64,000 bases of DNA from the NCBI GenBank assembly GCA_046047615.1, contig JBJOHO010000020.1, forward strand, positions 62,001-126,000. The letters are read 5' to 3'. This DNA comes from ZC4RG30 sp046047615. GTDB lineage: Bacteria; Pseudomonadota; Gammaproteobacteria; Steroidobacterales; Steroidobacteraceae. Of the stretch, positions 10,169 through 20,448 are shown piece after piece. The notes beneath the pieces are model-generated. The model did not search any database. It saw nothing but the letters and a program-made list of their open reading frames with translations, and was not told the origin of the DNA. Every line of letters begins with the position of its first letter. Position 1 is the first letter of the stretch. A program made the translations under genes and the position numbers.

Positions 10169-10183
10169 GCGGGCAGGGCCCGC
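10169..10183. terminator. Short perfect hairpin between convergent genes
   Basis: GCGGGC and GCCCGC flank a 3-nt loop between the small hypothetical gene and the convergent patatin gene. There is no T-tract. The position is suitable for a terminator, but a stem this short and GC-rich could arise by chance. Confidence 0.3.
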
Positions 10184-10186
10184 GCG

Positions 10187-12439
10187 TCAGAACCCGCGCC
10201 CCAGGAACAGATAGAAGGCGCTGCGGCCCCGGTCGTCATAGCCTGCCGCCAGGTAGGCGGGTCCCAGCAGCGTGTCCATGCCGAAGAACAGGCTGGCGTC
10301 CTTGCGCAGGCTGTCAAATCGCAAGGCCTCGCCGCGCTGCCAGGCGTTGCCCATTTCCACCGAGCCGCCGAAATACAGCGGCAGGTTGAACAGCCCATCG
10401 CCAGCATCGCCCACACGGCGGACCACGGCCAGACGGGCGATGCCGAAGTGCGGTGCCGTCAAGGCATCGGGCGTGAGTCCTGACAGGTTCAGGAAGCCAC
10501 CCAGCGTGAAGTAGCTGCGCGGGTCGGCGCGCTCCGGTTGCAGCAGCGTGCCGCCGGAGGCGGAGACGATGAAGCTGGTGCGGCCCCGGGAGCGCACGTG
10601 CCGCCAATCCAGCCGCAGCAGGTCCGAGTCCCGGTCGCCACCGGAAGACCCGATCTGGCGCCGCCATTCCAGCGTGAACAGGTCCCCGTGGCGCGGGAAG
10701 GAAGCGCGGTCGATGCTGTCGAAGCTGTAGCGGGCGAAGCCCTCCGTGGCGCTGTACTCCACGGCTGGATCATCGACCTCGCCCTCGGCGCCGAGCCGCA
10801 GCCGCGTGCTGCCCCACTGGCGTTCCAGGCCGAGCCTGAACTCGGCTTCCGTGCCCAGCTCGCGGCCCAGGTCCAGGCCCGCCACCGTGCGCGACACGCG
10901 GTATTCGCCCACTTTCTCCTCATCGACGATGCGCGGCAGGTTGCGCTGGTCCACCGCGGCACGTGGCATCAGGAAGAAGCGCTGCTGGTGCGAGAACGGC
11001 AGGAACACTTCGCTGGCGATCCCCGGGTTGGCGCCGACGCGCAGGTCGCTGGTCCACTCGGCGCCGTACGTCGACAGGCCGGTCATCACGAAGCGCAGCG
11101 CGGCTTCGTAGGTCGAATTGCCGCTGAAGTCGTCCTGCAGCCGCAAGCCGAAGCGCAGGTAGTTGGGCCCCCAGGAGCGCGCCCGCGCCGTGAATTCCAG
11201 CCCGACGGGCGATGCCGGATCTGCCGGATCCGCAGGCACCAGCCGGTATTCGAGCGTCTCGAGCGTGCCGCGGCCGTAAAGGCGTGCCAGGCGCCGGGCG
11301 AGCCGCTCCGGGTCGAGCGGCTGGCCCTGCTGGTCACCGAACAGCGCCTGCACCGCACCGGCATGTGCCTCGGAACCCGGGGCGACGCGCACGAAGTCGA
11401 TCCGCGGCGCCGCGACTGCCAGCGCAGCGGCAGGCCCGGCAGCCTCTGCCCTCCGCGGAGGATCGGCCAAGGCCTGCAGGCGTCCGCGCTGCGCTGCCGC
11501 CGCCGCCTCGCCCAGCGCCAGCAACTGCGGCAGCCGCGTGAAGTCGAACGATGAGGCGTCGCCCAGCGCAGGGTCGATCAGCAGGTCCCGGGGTCCCAGA
11601 CTTGCCCGGGCGCGATCCACATCGCGCCGCATGAGGATGGCGAGCATCTGGTTGGACACGCTGGTGACCGTGTCCAGGTCCTCGCGCCGCGCCAGTGGCG
11701 AGGTGACATCCACGACGATGAGCTGGTCGACGCCCAGTTGACGCGCGACATCGACCGGCAGGTTGCCGGCGATGCCGCCGTCCACCAGCAGGCGGCCATC
11801 GCGCTCCACCGGGGTGAAGATGCCGGGTGCCGAGAGGCTGGCGCGCAAGGCCGTCACCAGGTCGCCGCGGCCCATCACGACCGCCTCGCCGCTTTCCAGG
11901 TCCGTCGCCACGGCCCGGAAACGCCGTGGCAAGCGGTCGAAATCGTCCTGCAGCGCAACGTGCAGCGTCATCTCCCGCAGCAGCCGCGACAGCTTCTGGC
12001 CCTGCACCAAGCCGCGGGGGAGCATGAAGCGCCCGTTGCGCAGGCCCAGCGGCAGTTGCACCAGGAAGGCCTCGTCGTCGCGCTTGCGGCGGATGCCCAG
12101 CTCGCTGCGCGGCGGCCGGTCGCGGAAGGCGTCCTGCCAATCCACGCGCTGCATCAGGGTCTCGATCTCGCGACCGGACAGGCCGCTGGCATAGAGCCCT
12201 CCGACCACCGCCCCCATGCTGGTGCCGACCACCACGTCGACCGGCACCTGCAGATCGTCCAAAGTCTTGAGCACGCCCACGTGCGCCGCGCCGCGCGCAC
12301 CGCCACCGGACAGCACCAGGCCGATGCGCGGACGGGCCGGCGCGGCCTCCTGGGCCTGCGTCCGGCCACCCGCTGCCCCGAGCACGGCCAGGCCCAAGGC
12401 CAGGGCCACCGGCAGCCAGCGGTATGCGGCGCGACTCAT
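10187..12439 (-). CDS. PlpD-like patatin phospholipase, type Vd autotransporter
   Basis: A 750-residue secreted protein with a signal peptide (1-31). The patatin domain spans about residues 38-240 with oxyanion loop GGGARG (45-50), the catalytic serine Ser74 in GTSMG, and the partner Asp220 in DGG. A linker and a POTRA-like segment (about 340-410, IDFVRVAPGSEAHAGAVQALF) follow, then a C-terminal beta-barrel of Omp85/BamA type ending in FYLFLGRGF. This order (lipase-POTRA-barrel in one chain) is the type Vd secretion architecture of Pseudomonas PlpD. The enzyme is expected to expose or release phospholipase A1 activity at the cell surface. The start at 12439 is preceded by TATCCT and 7 nt, again without a Shine-Dalgarno sequence. 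Confidence 0.93.
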   Translation of the reverse strand: MSRAAYRWLPVALALGLAVLGAAGGRTQAQEAAPARPRIGLVLSGGGARGAAHVGVLKTLDDLQVPVDVVVGTSMGAVVGGLYASGLSGREIETLMQRVDWQDAFRDRPPRSELGIRRKRDDEAFLVQLPLGLRNGRFMLPRGLVQGQKLSRLLREMTLHVALQDDFDRLPRRFRAVATDLESGEAVVMGRGDLVTALRASLSAPGIFTPVERDGRLLVDGGIAGNLPVDVARQLGVDQLIVVDVTSPLARREDLDTVTSVSNQMLAILMRRDVDRARASLGPRDLLIDPALGDASSFDFTRLPQLLALGEAAAAAQRGRLQALADPPRRAEAAGPAAALAVAAPRIDFVRVAPGSEAHAGAVQALFGDQQGQPLDPERLARRLARLYGRGTLETLEYRLVPADPADPASPVGLEFTARARSWGPNYLRFGLRLQDDFSGNSTYEAALRFVMTGLSTYGAEWTSDLRVGANPGIASEVFLPFSHQQRFFLMPRAAVDQRNLPRIVDEEKVGEYRVSRTVAGLDLGRELGTEAEFRLGLERQWGSTRLRLGAEGEVDDPAVEYSATEGFARYSFDSIDRASFPRHGDLFTLEWRRQIGSSGGDRDSDLLRLDWRHVRSRGRTSFIVSASGGTLLQPERADPRSYFTLGGFLNLSGLTPDALTAPHFGIARLAVVRRVGDAGDGLFNLPLYFGGSVEMGNAWQRGEALRFDSLRKDASLFFGMDTLLGPAYLAAGYDDRGRSAFYLFLGRGF

Positions 12440-12446
12440 GCCGTCA

Positions 12447-12452
12447 AGGATA
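12447..12452 (-). promoter_or_regulatory. -10-like TATCCT, leaderless patatin start
   Basis: On the minus strand TATCCT sits 7 nt before the patatin ATG. No Shine-Dalgarno sequence or convincing -35 hexamer is seen. It shares the 59-bp divergent gap with the TPR gene's own -10-like element. Confidence 0.45.
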
Positions 12453-12463
12453 CCGTCTGGGCC

Positions 12464-12492
12464 GTGACGGCTCATGGGGGGACCGGTAAGCT
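12464..12492 (+). promoter_or_regulatory. GTGACG-17-TAAGCT promoter, leaderless TPR gene
   Basis: A -35-like GTGACG (12464-12469) is separated by 17 nt from TAAGCT (12487-12492), which is followed by 6 nt and the ATG at 12499. Spacing and lack of a ribosome-binding site fit a leaderless transcript. Confidence 0.5.
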
Positions 12493-12498
12493 GCAGCC

Positions 12499-13245
12499 AT
12501 GCCTGTGTCCCTCGCCGTCCTCTCCCTGGTCCTCCAGGCCGCCCTCATCGTCCACTGCATCAAGACCGGCCGGAACCAGATCTGGATCTGGGTGCTGGCG
12601 CTGCTGTCGTTCGCAGGCGTCATCGCCTATGTGGCCGCTGAACTCATCCCCGGCCTGCTGCGCAGCCGCACCACCGCGCGCACCGTCAAGGGCGTGAAGC
12701 AGGCGCTGGACCCCGAGGCAACGCTGCGCAAGCTCGAGGCCGACATGCGCGCCACCGGCGGCGTGGCCACCCGCCAGCGCTACGCGGAAGAACTGCTGCG
12801 CCGCGGACGCGCCGGCGAGGCCGTCGGCATCTACCGCGAGGCGCTGACCGGCCTCTACGAGCACGACCCGGAACTGATGCTGGGTCTGGCCCGTGCGCAG
12901 TTCGAGGCCGGCGAACCGGCCGCGGCGCGCGGCACGCTCGACGCCCTCATCCAGGCCACTCCGCAGTTCAAGTCGCCGGCAGGCCACCTGCTCTATGCGC
13001 GGGCGCTGGAGGCGGAGGGCAACGCCGGGCAGGCGCTCTCCGAATATGCCGTGCTGGCGGGCTACTACCCGGGAGCCGAGGCCACCGTGCGCTACGCCCA
13101 GCTGCTGGTCGCGCAGTCGCGGCGCGACGAGGCGCGCGGCGTGCTGCAGGAGCTCACGGACCGGGCCCGCGTGGCGCCGGAACACTACCGGCGCACGCAG
13201 CAGGACTGGCTCAAGCGCGCCGCGCAGGTGCTTGCCGGGTTGTGA
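12499..13245 (+). CDS. Membrane-anchored TPR protein
   Basis: A 248-residue protein with two N-terminal membrane segments (about 2-20 and 29-50), like those preceding PLD-type transmembrane proteins, then a cytoplasmic helical domain. From about residue 85 repeated helix pairs with small residues in TPR positions appear (AEELLRRGRAGEAVGIYREAL, LMLGLARAQFEAGEPAAARGTL, YARALEAEGNAGQALSEYAVL). This indicates four or so tetratricopeptide repeats, usually scaffolds for protein complexes. The partner is unknown. Its last 35 bases overlap the convergent agmatine deiminase gene. Confidence 0.8.
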   Translation: MPVSLAVLSLVLQAALIVHCIKTGRNQIWIWVLALLSFAGVIAYVAAELIPGLLRSRTTARTVKGVKQALDPEATLRKLEADMRATGGVATRQRYAEELLRRGRAGEAVGIYREALTGLYEHDPELMLGLARAQFEAGEPAAARGTLDALIQATPQFKSPAGHLLYARALEAEGNAGQALSEYAVLAGYYPGAEATVRYAQLLVAQSRRDEARGVLQELTDRARVAPEHYRRTQQDWLKRAAQVLAGL

Positions 13246-14335
13246 CAGCCGGGATCTGCTGGGTGATGCAGTGGATGTTGCCGCCGCCCAGCAGGATCTC
13301 GCGGGCCGGCACGCCGACAACCTCGCGATCGCGGAACAGCTTGCGCAGCAGGGCCAGCGCGGCCTCGTCGGTACGCGGATCCAGCAGCGGCACCACGACG
13401 CCACCATTGGCGATGTAGAAGTTCGCGTAGGACCCCGCCAGCCGCGCGCCACCGCGACGCGGCTTGGCACGATCCCGCGCCAGCACGCCGGCCGCCTCGC
13501 CTGCAGTCATCACCAGCGGCCCCGGCTGCGGCAGCTTGTGCACCTTGAAACGCCGGCCACGGGCGTCACGCGCGTCCATGAGGCGCTCGTAGGCGTCCTG
13601 GGACACGCGCCACTGCGGATCGCGGCGGTTGTCGGTCCAGGTCAGGCAGACCTCGCCGGGCCGCACGAAACAGGCGAGATTGTCGATGTGGCCATCGGTC
13701 TCGTCTTCCACCACGCCGGCCCCCAGCCAGACGACGCTGCTTACGCCCAGGTACGCGCGCAGCTGCGCCTCGACCTGTTCGCGGGACAGCGCCGGATTGC
13801 GGTTGCGGTTCAGCAGGCATTCCTCCGTGACCAGCACGGTGCCCTGCCCGTCCACATGGATTGATCCGCCTTCCAGCACCAGCGGCGCCCGATAGCGGTC
13901 GCAGGCCTCGATCTCCAACACCTTGCGCGCGACCAGGTCATCCTGGTCCCAGGGGAAATACAGGCCGCCCTCCAGGCCACCCCAGGCGTTGAACTGCCAG
14001 TCCACGCCGCGCACTTCACCCGAGTCGTCGACGACGCAGGTCGGGCCGGTGTCGCGCATCCAGGCGTCGTTGCTCGACATCTCGACCACGCGCACGGCCT
14101 CGGGCAGGGCCGCACGCGCGTATTCGTACTGGGCCGCCGAGGCGCCGACGGTCACCGGCTCGAAATGGGCGATCGCCGTGGCGACCTGCGCGAACGCGCG
14201 TTGCGCAGGTCCCGCGCCCTCGCGCCAGTTGTCCAGCCGCTCGGGCCAGAGCATCCAGGTGCCCGCATGGGGTTCGAATTCGGCCGGCATCCAGAAGCCG
14301 TCGGCCGCGGGCGTGGACTGCAGCGTGCGTGACAT
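13211..14335 (-). CDS. aguA: Agmatine deiminase
   Basis: A 374-residue guanidino-group hydrolase that converts agmatine to N-carbamoylputrescine and ammonia. The PPAD-fold signatures are clear: an acidic substrate motif in SSNDAWMRDTGP, LEGGSIHVDG, catalytic ETDGHIDN, and the nucleophilic cysteine Cys356 in GGGNIHC near the C-terminus. The partner N-carbamoylputrescine amidase (AguB) is not beside it, so it must lie elsewhere if the route to putrescine is complete. Its position next to the polyamine uptake and catabolism region fits. The start has TAGACT 7 nt upstream and no Shine-Dalgarno sequence. Confidence 0.95.
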   Translation of the reverse strand: MSRTLQSTPAADGFWMPAEFEPHAGTWMLWPERLDNWREGAGPAQRAFAQVATAIAHFEPVTVGASAAQYEYARAALPEAVRVVEMSSNDAWMRDTGPTCVVDDSGEVRGVDWQFNAWGGLEGGLYFPWDQDDLVARKVLEIEACDRYRAPLVLEGGSIHVDGQGTVLVTEECLLNRNRNPALSREQVEAQLRAYLGVSSVVWLGAGVVEDETDGHIDNLACFVRPGEVCLTWTDNRRDPQWRVSQDAYERLMDARDARGRRFKVHKLPQPGPLVMTAGEAAGVLARDRAKPRRGGARLAGSYANFYIANGGVVVPLLDPRTDEAALALLRKLFRDREVVGVPAREILLGGGNIHCITQQIPAVTTRQAPARRA

Positions 14336-14342
14336 GGCGGCG

Positions 14343-14348
14343 AGTCTA
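14343..14348 (-). promoter_or_regulatory. -10-like TAGACT, leaderless aguA start
   Basis: On the minus strand TAGACT lies 7 nt before the aguA ATG, with no Shine-Dalgarno sequence between. It lies in the 27-bp gap downstream of the preceding PLP-enzyme gene. Confidence 0.45.
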
Positions 14349-14362
14349 GCAGCGCGTCCGTG

Positions 14363-15523
14363 TCAGCAGGCCTGCAGCGCCTGCGCGAGATCCGCGAGCA
14401 GGTCGCCGATGTCCTCCAGGCCGATCGACAGGCGCACGGTGCCCGGCACGATACCGCACAGCGGCTCGAACGACGACGGCAGGTCGAGGGGGCCGCGCGT
14501 GCCCGGCGGCATCACCAGCGACTCGGGCGAGCCCATGCTCGCGGCGATGGCGAACAGCTCGAGGTGGTCGGCCAGCCGGTCGCCCGCCGCGGCCCCGCCT
14601 GCCATGTCGAAGCTGACGACGGCGCCGAAGTCCTGCATCTGCGCGCGGGCCAGTGCATGGCGTTCATGGGTCGCCAGCCCCGGGTAGTGCACGCGGGCCA
14701 CCTGCGGCTGGCGCGCGAGGAACTCCGCGACCTGCTGCGCGGCCGCCGATTGCGCACGGTAGCGCAACAGGCAGGTCTTGAGGCCGCGCTGCAACAGGAA
14801 GGCTGCGTGCGGATCGAGGGTGCCGCCCCCGACGATGAACTCCGGCCGCAGGCGGCGGATCAGCTCGCGGTTGCCGATGACGGCGCCGCCCATGACATCG
14901 CCGTGCCCGGAAACGTACTTGGTGAGGCTGTGCAGGTAGAGGTCGATGTCCTGGTCGCCATGCTGGTGCGGGCCCGCCAGCGTGTTGTCCAGCAGCGTGA
15001 GCGCACCGGCGCGGCGCGCGCAGCGCGTGATGTGGGCGATGTCCGCGATGCGCAGCACCGGGTTGGTGGGACTCTCGAGGATCACCAGCCGCGTGGGCGT
15101 CGTGGCCAGCACGCGTTCGATGCCGGCGTCGTCGTGGATCGACAGCATGGTGTGGCTGACGCCATAGCGTGCCAGCTGCCGGCGGATGAAGCCGCGCGTC
15201 GGTCCGTAGGTCTCGGCGAAGCACAGCACATGGTCGCCCTGTTGCAGCAGGCCGAACAGCGTCTGGCTGATGACACCCACACCGCTCGCACAAACAATGG
15301 CGTCATCGCGCCCCTGCAGACGGGCCAGCGACAGCTCGAGTTGGCGGCAGGTCGGGTTGCCGACGCGCGAGTAGTGCCAGGCGGCCGCCTGTGCCTCCTG
15401 CACCGTGGCGGCCGTGAACTTCACGCTCTGGTAGAGCGGCGCCACGAGTGGCGGATTGCCCTCGGGCACAGGTACTTCTGGCAGGTGGACGAGATCTGTC
15501 GCCGGCCGGCGGGGCGTGCTCAT
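14363..15523 (-). CDS. Cys/Met metabolism PLP enzyme (CGS/CBL-like)
   Basis: A 386-residue trans-sulfuration family enzyme. Seen are the SRVGNPTCRQLE substrate region, the cofactor aspartate in TLLDNTLAG and the PLP lysine Lys202 in SLTKYVSGHGD. Family members act as cystathionine gamma-synthase, cystathionine beta- or gamma-lyase, or methionine gamma-lyase; the sequence alone does not decide. The start ATG at 15523 overlaps the stop of the upstream aminotransferase (ATGA), so it is the last gene of a run that begins with the polyamine transporter. Pairing with a methionine-type aminotransferase suggests sulfur amino-acid turnover. Confidence 0.85.
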   Translation of the reverse strand: MSTPRRPATDLVHLPEVPVPEGNPPLVAPLYQSVKFTAATVQEAQAAAWHYSRVGNPTCRQLELSLARLQGRDDAIVCASGVGVISQTLFGLLQQGDHVLCFAETYGPTRGFIRRQLARYGVSHTMLSIHDDAGIERVLATTPTRLVILESPTNPVLRIADIAHITRCARRAGALTLLDNTLAGPHQHGDQDIDLYLHSLTKYVSGHGDVMGGAVIGNRELIRRLRPEFIVGGGTLDPHAAFLLQRGLKTCLLRYRAQSAAAQQVAEFLARQPQVARVHYPGLATHERHALARAQMQDFGAVVSFDMAGGAAAGDRLADHLELFAIAASMGSPESLVMPPGTRGPLDLPSSFEPLCGIVPGTVRLSIGLEDIGDLLADLAQALQAC

Positions 15524-16685
15524 CGGGCGAAGTCCAGCATGCGTTCGGCCCCGGCCGCGAGGGTTTCGGGACGCTTGGCGAAACACAGGCGCAGCAGCCG
15601 CAGTCCCTGCGGCGGGCGGGCAAAAAAGGGCGACAGGGGAATGGTGGCGACGCCGCCCTCTTCCAGCAGGCACTGCGCGGCCGCCGCATCGTCCAGGGCC
15701 GACAGGCGCGGCACGGCGGAGTAATCGACCAGCTGGAAGAAACTGCCCTCGGAACGGATGACCCGCCATGCCGACCGGGCGAGTGCGTCAGCCTGCAGGT
15801 CACGCCGTGCGCGGAAGAACTCCGCCAGACCCTCGAAGACACCGGGAGTGTCGAGTGTGTAGCGGGCGATGGCCTGCTGCAGCGGCGTGGCGATGGTGAA
15901 GGTGTTGAACTGGTGCACCTTGCGCAGCTCGGTGGTGAGCAGCGGGGGCGCCACGGCATAACCGACGCGCAGGCCTGTGGCATGCAGCGCCTTGCCGAAG
16001 GAGTACACGGCCACCGCACGCCCGCGCAGGACAGGGTGCGACAGCACGCTGTGGTGCCGCGCCGGCGCGAACACGACGTGTTCGTAAACCTCGTCGGACA
16101 GCACGGTGATGTCGCGTCCCTCGACGAGCCGCGCCAGCTCGTCAAGATCGCCCGGCTGCAGCACGCTACAGCCGGGATTGTGCGGACTGTTGATCAGCAG
16201 CAGGCGCGTGGCCGGCGTGATCGCCGCGCGCACGCGATCCCAGTCGATGCGGAAGTGCGGCGCGTCCAGCGGCACGTGGACCGGACGGGCGCCTGCAAGG
16301 CGTACCGCCGGGTCGTAGGAATCGTAGGCCGGGTCGAACATGAGCACATCGTCGCCCGGACCCGCCAGCGCCTGGATCGCCGAATAGAGGGCCTCGGTGG
16401 CACCCAGGGTGATGGTGATGCAGGCGTCCGGATCAAAGTGGTAGCCGTAACGCGCCTGCAGACGCACCGCGATGGACTGGCGCAACAGGGGCAGCCCCGG
16501 CATCGGCGCGTACTGCGTGAAACCCTCGCGCATGGCCTCGGCCACGAGGTCGCCAAGGCGCGGGTCAGGGTCGTAGTCAGGGAACCCCTGGCCGAGGTTC
16601 ACGGCCCCCAGCTCGGCGGCACGCCGCGACATCACCGTGAAGATGGTGGTGCCGACGTCCGGCAGCTTGCTCGGCCGCATGGGCA

Positions 16686-16686
<1 letters not shown>
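15520..16686 (-). CDS. Class I/II aminotransferase, YbdL methionine type
   Basis: A 388-residue PLP aminotransferase of fold type I. The N-terminal VNLGQGFPDYDP, the SPHNPGC loop, the SDEVYEHVVF segment and the Schiff-base lysine Lys232 in YSFGKALHATGLRVGY match the YbdL / kynurenine-oxoglutarate transaminase group. That group prefers methionine and aromatic amino acids with 2-oxo acid acceptors. Its ends overlap both neighbours by ATGA: the ROK kinase upstream and the CGS-like gene downstream. It is probably a sulfur-salvage or general aminotransferase co-expressed with the polyamine operon. Confidence 0.88.
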
Positions 16687-17432
<746 letters not shown>

Positions 17433-17456
17433 GTCCTGCCTGTCTCCGTGTGTTCG

Positions 17457-18302
17457 TCAGTCGGCCGCGGCCTGCCGCGCCTCGCGCTCCCGGCGCCGCT
17501 CCTGCCGCTGCAGCAGCAGCGCCGACGCCACCACGCCGATGGCCACCACCAGCACCATGAGCGTGGCGAGTGCATTGACGTCCGGCGTCACGCCGAGCCG
17601 CACTTTCGAGAAGATGACCATCGGCAGCGTCGTGGATTCCGGGCCCGCGACGAACTGCGAGATGACCAGATCGTCCCAGGACAGCGTGAAGGCCAGCAGC
17701 CAACCGGACAGGATGGCGGGAAAGATCAGCGGCAAGGTGATGCGCCGGAACACGCGCAGCGGCCGCGCGCCCAGATCCATGGCCGCTTCCTCCAGCGACT
17801 GGTCGAAGCCCGCCAGGCGCGACTGCACGATCACCGCCACGTAGGCCATGGAGAAGGTCATGTGCGCGATGGTGAGCGTGGTGAGGCCCCGGCCGGCAGG
17901 CCAGCCGATGGCCTGCTCGAGCGCCACGAACAGCAGCAGCAGCGACAGTCCGGTGATGACCTCGGGCATGACCAGCGGCGCGGCGATGAGCGCCGAGTAG
18001 AGCGTGCGGCCACGGAAGCGCCGGAAGCGCACCAGCACGATGCCGGCCAGCGTCCCCAGCACTGCGGCACCAGTCGCGTTCATGGCGGCAACCCGCAGCG
18101 ACACCCAGGCGGCGCCAAGGATCTGGTCGTTCTGCAACAACGCGGCATACCACTTGAGGGTCGGCGAGTTGGCCGTGTCCCACACCGTGACCAGCCGCGA
18201 ATTGTTGAACGAGAACACGATCATCGACAGGATCGGCACGTACAGGAACGCGAAGCCGAAGGCCAGCACGCTGGGCACCAGGATGCTGCGCGGCGCGCGC
18301 AT
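17457..18302 (-). CDS. potI: Polyamine ABC transporter permease PotI
   Basis: A 281-residue inner-membrane permease with six predicted helices and the EAA cytoplasmic loop (SLEEAAMDLGARPLRVFRRITLPL) that contacts the ATPase. It is the second permease of a spermidine/putrescine-type importer. Its ATG overlaps the PotH stop (ATGA), giving paired synthesis of the heterodimeric channel. It belongs to the potF-G-H-I run on the minus strand. Confidence 0.92.
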   Translation of the reverse strand: MRAPRSILVPSVLAFGFAFLYVPILSMIVFSFNNSRLVTVWDTANSPTLKWYAALLQNDQILGAAWVSLRVAAMNATGAAVLGTLAGIVLVRFRRFRGRTLYSALIAAPLVMPEVITGLSLLLLFVALEQAIGWPAGRGLTTLTIAHMTFSMAYVAVIVQSRLAGFDQSLEEAAMDLGARPLRVFRRITLPLIFPAILSGWLLAFTLSWDDLVISQFVAGPESTTLPMVIFSKVRLGVTPDVNALATLMVLVVAIGVVASALLLQRQERRREREARQAAAD

Positions 18303-19303
18303 CAGGCCTGCGCCTCGCGCCGGTCCTGCAGGCGGCGGAACAGCATGATGGGCACGAGCAGCAGCAGCAGCATGATGACGGCGACGGCGCTGGCCACCGG
18401 CCAGTCGCGGTTGGCATAGAACTCGTCGGACAGCACGCGGCCGATCATCAACTGGTCCGGCCGGCCCATCAGCGAGGGGATCACGTACTCGCCGACCACC
18501 GGGATGAACACCAGCAGGCTGCCGGCGGCGATGCCGGGCCAGGACAGCGGCAGGGTGACGCGCAGGAAGGCGCGTGCCGGCGTCGCGCCCAGGTCGGCAG
18601 CCGCCTCCAGCAACGTGCGGTCATGCTTCTCGAGGTTGGCGTAGAGCGGCAGGATCATGAAAGGCAGGTAGGAGTACACGATGCCGATGTAGATGCTGTA
18701 GTCGGTCTGCAGCATCTGGATCGGCTCATCGATCCAGCCGGCGGCCAGCAGCAGGTTGTTGATCACGCCATTGTTGCGCAGCAGGCCGATCCACGCGTAG
18801 ACCCGCAGCAGGAAGGAGGTCCAGAACGGCAGGATGACCAGCATGAGCAGCAGGTTGCGCCGTGCCGGGGGCGAGCGCGCGATGCCCAGCGCCATCGGGT
18901 AGCCCAGCAGCAGGCACAGCACCGTGGACACCAGCGCCACCTTCAGCGAGTACAGGTAGGTGTCGAGGTACAGGCTGTCGGTGAACAGGAAGGCGTAGTT
19001 CTGCAGGCTGACATTGACGCGCAGCCACTGCTGCTCGCCCCACTCCAGCAGCGGCGTATAGGGTGGGATGCCCAGGCGGATCTCCGCGAAGGAGATCTTC
19101 AGGTCGAGCAGGAAGGGCGCCAGGAAGAACAGCAGCAGCCAGCCGAAGGGCACGGCGACCAGCAGGCGGCGTCCCCAGCCACTGCGTCCCACGGCGTCGG
19201 CCCAGCGCGGCGGACCCGACCGGTACCAGCGCATCCAGAACGGCAGCAGCCGTTCGCCCGCAAAACCCGCTGATCCGTCGCCGCCCGGCGCCGCCGTGGA
19301 CAT
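18302..19303 (-). CDS. potH: Polyamine ABC transporter permease PotH
   Basis: A 333-residue permease; the start at 19303 lies 4 bp after the PotG stop. The first 45 residues are a cytoplasmic extension, then a first helix (LLVAVPFGWLLLFFLAPFLL), a large periplasmic loop and further helices. The EAA loop is LLEAAADLGATPARAFLRVTLPL. It pairs with PotI to form the pore of the polyamine importer. Upstream in-frame codons run into potG and are not used. Confidence 0.92.
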   Translation of the reverse strand: MSTAAPGGDGSAGFAGERLLPFWMRWYRSGPPRWADAVGRSGWGRRLLVAVPFGWLLLFFLAPFLLDLKISFAEIRLGIPPYTPLLEWGEQQWLRVNVSLQNYAFLFTDSLYLDTYLYSLKVALVSTVLCLLLGYPMALGIARSPPARRNLLLMLVILPFWTSFLLRVYAWIGLLRNNGVINNLLLAAGWIDEPIQMLQTDYSIYIGIVYSYLPFMILPLYANLEKHDRTLLEAAADLGATPARAFLRVTLPLSWPGIAAGSLLVFIPVVGEYVIPSLMGRPDQLMIGRVLSDEFYANRDWPVASAVAVIMLLLLLVPIMLFRRLQDRREAQA

Positions 19304-19307
19304 CGGA

Positions 19308-20444
<1,137 letters not shown>

Positions 20445-20448
20445 GGGG

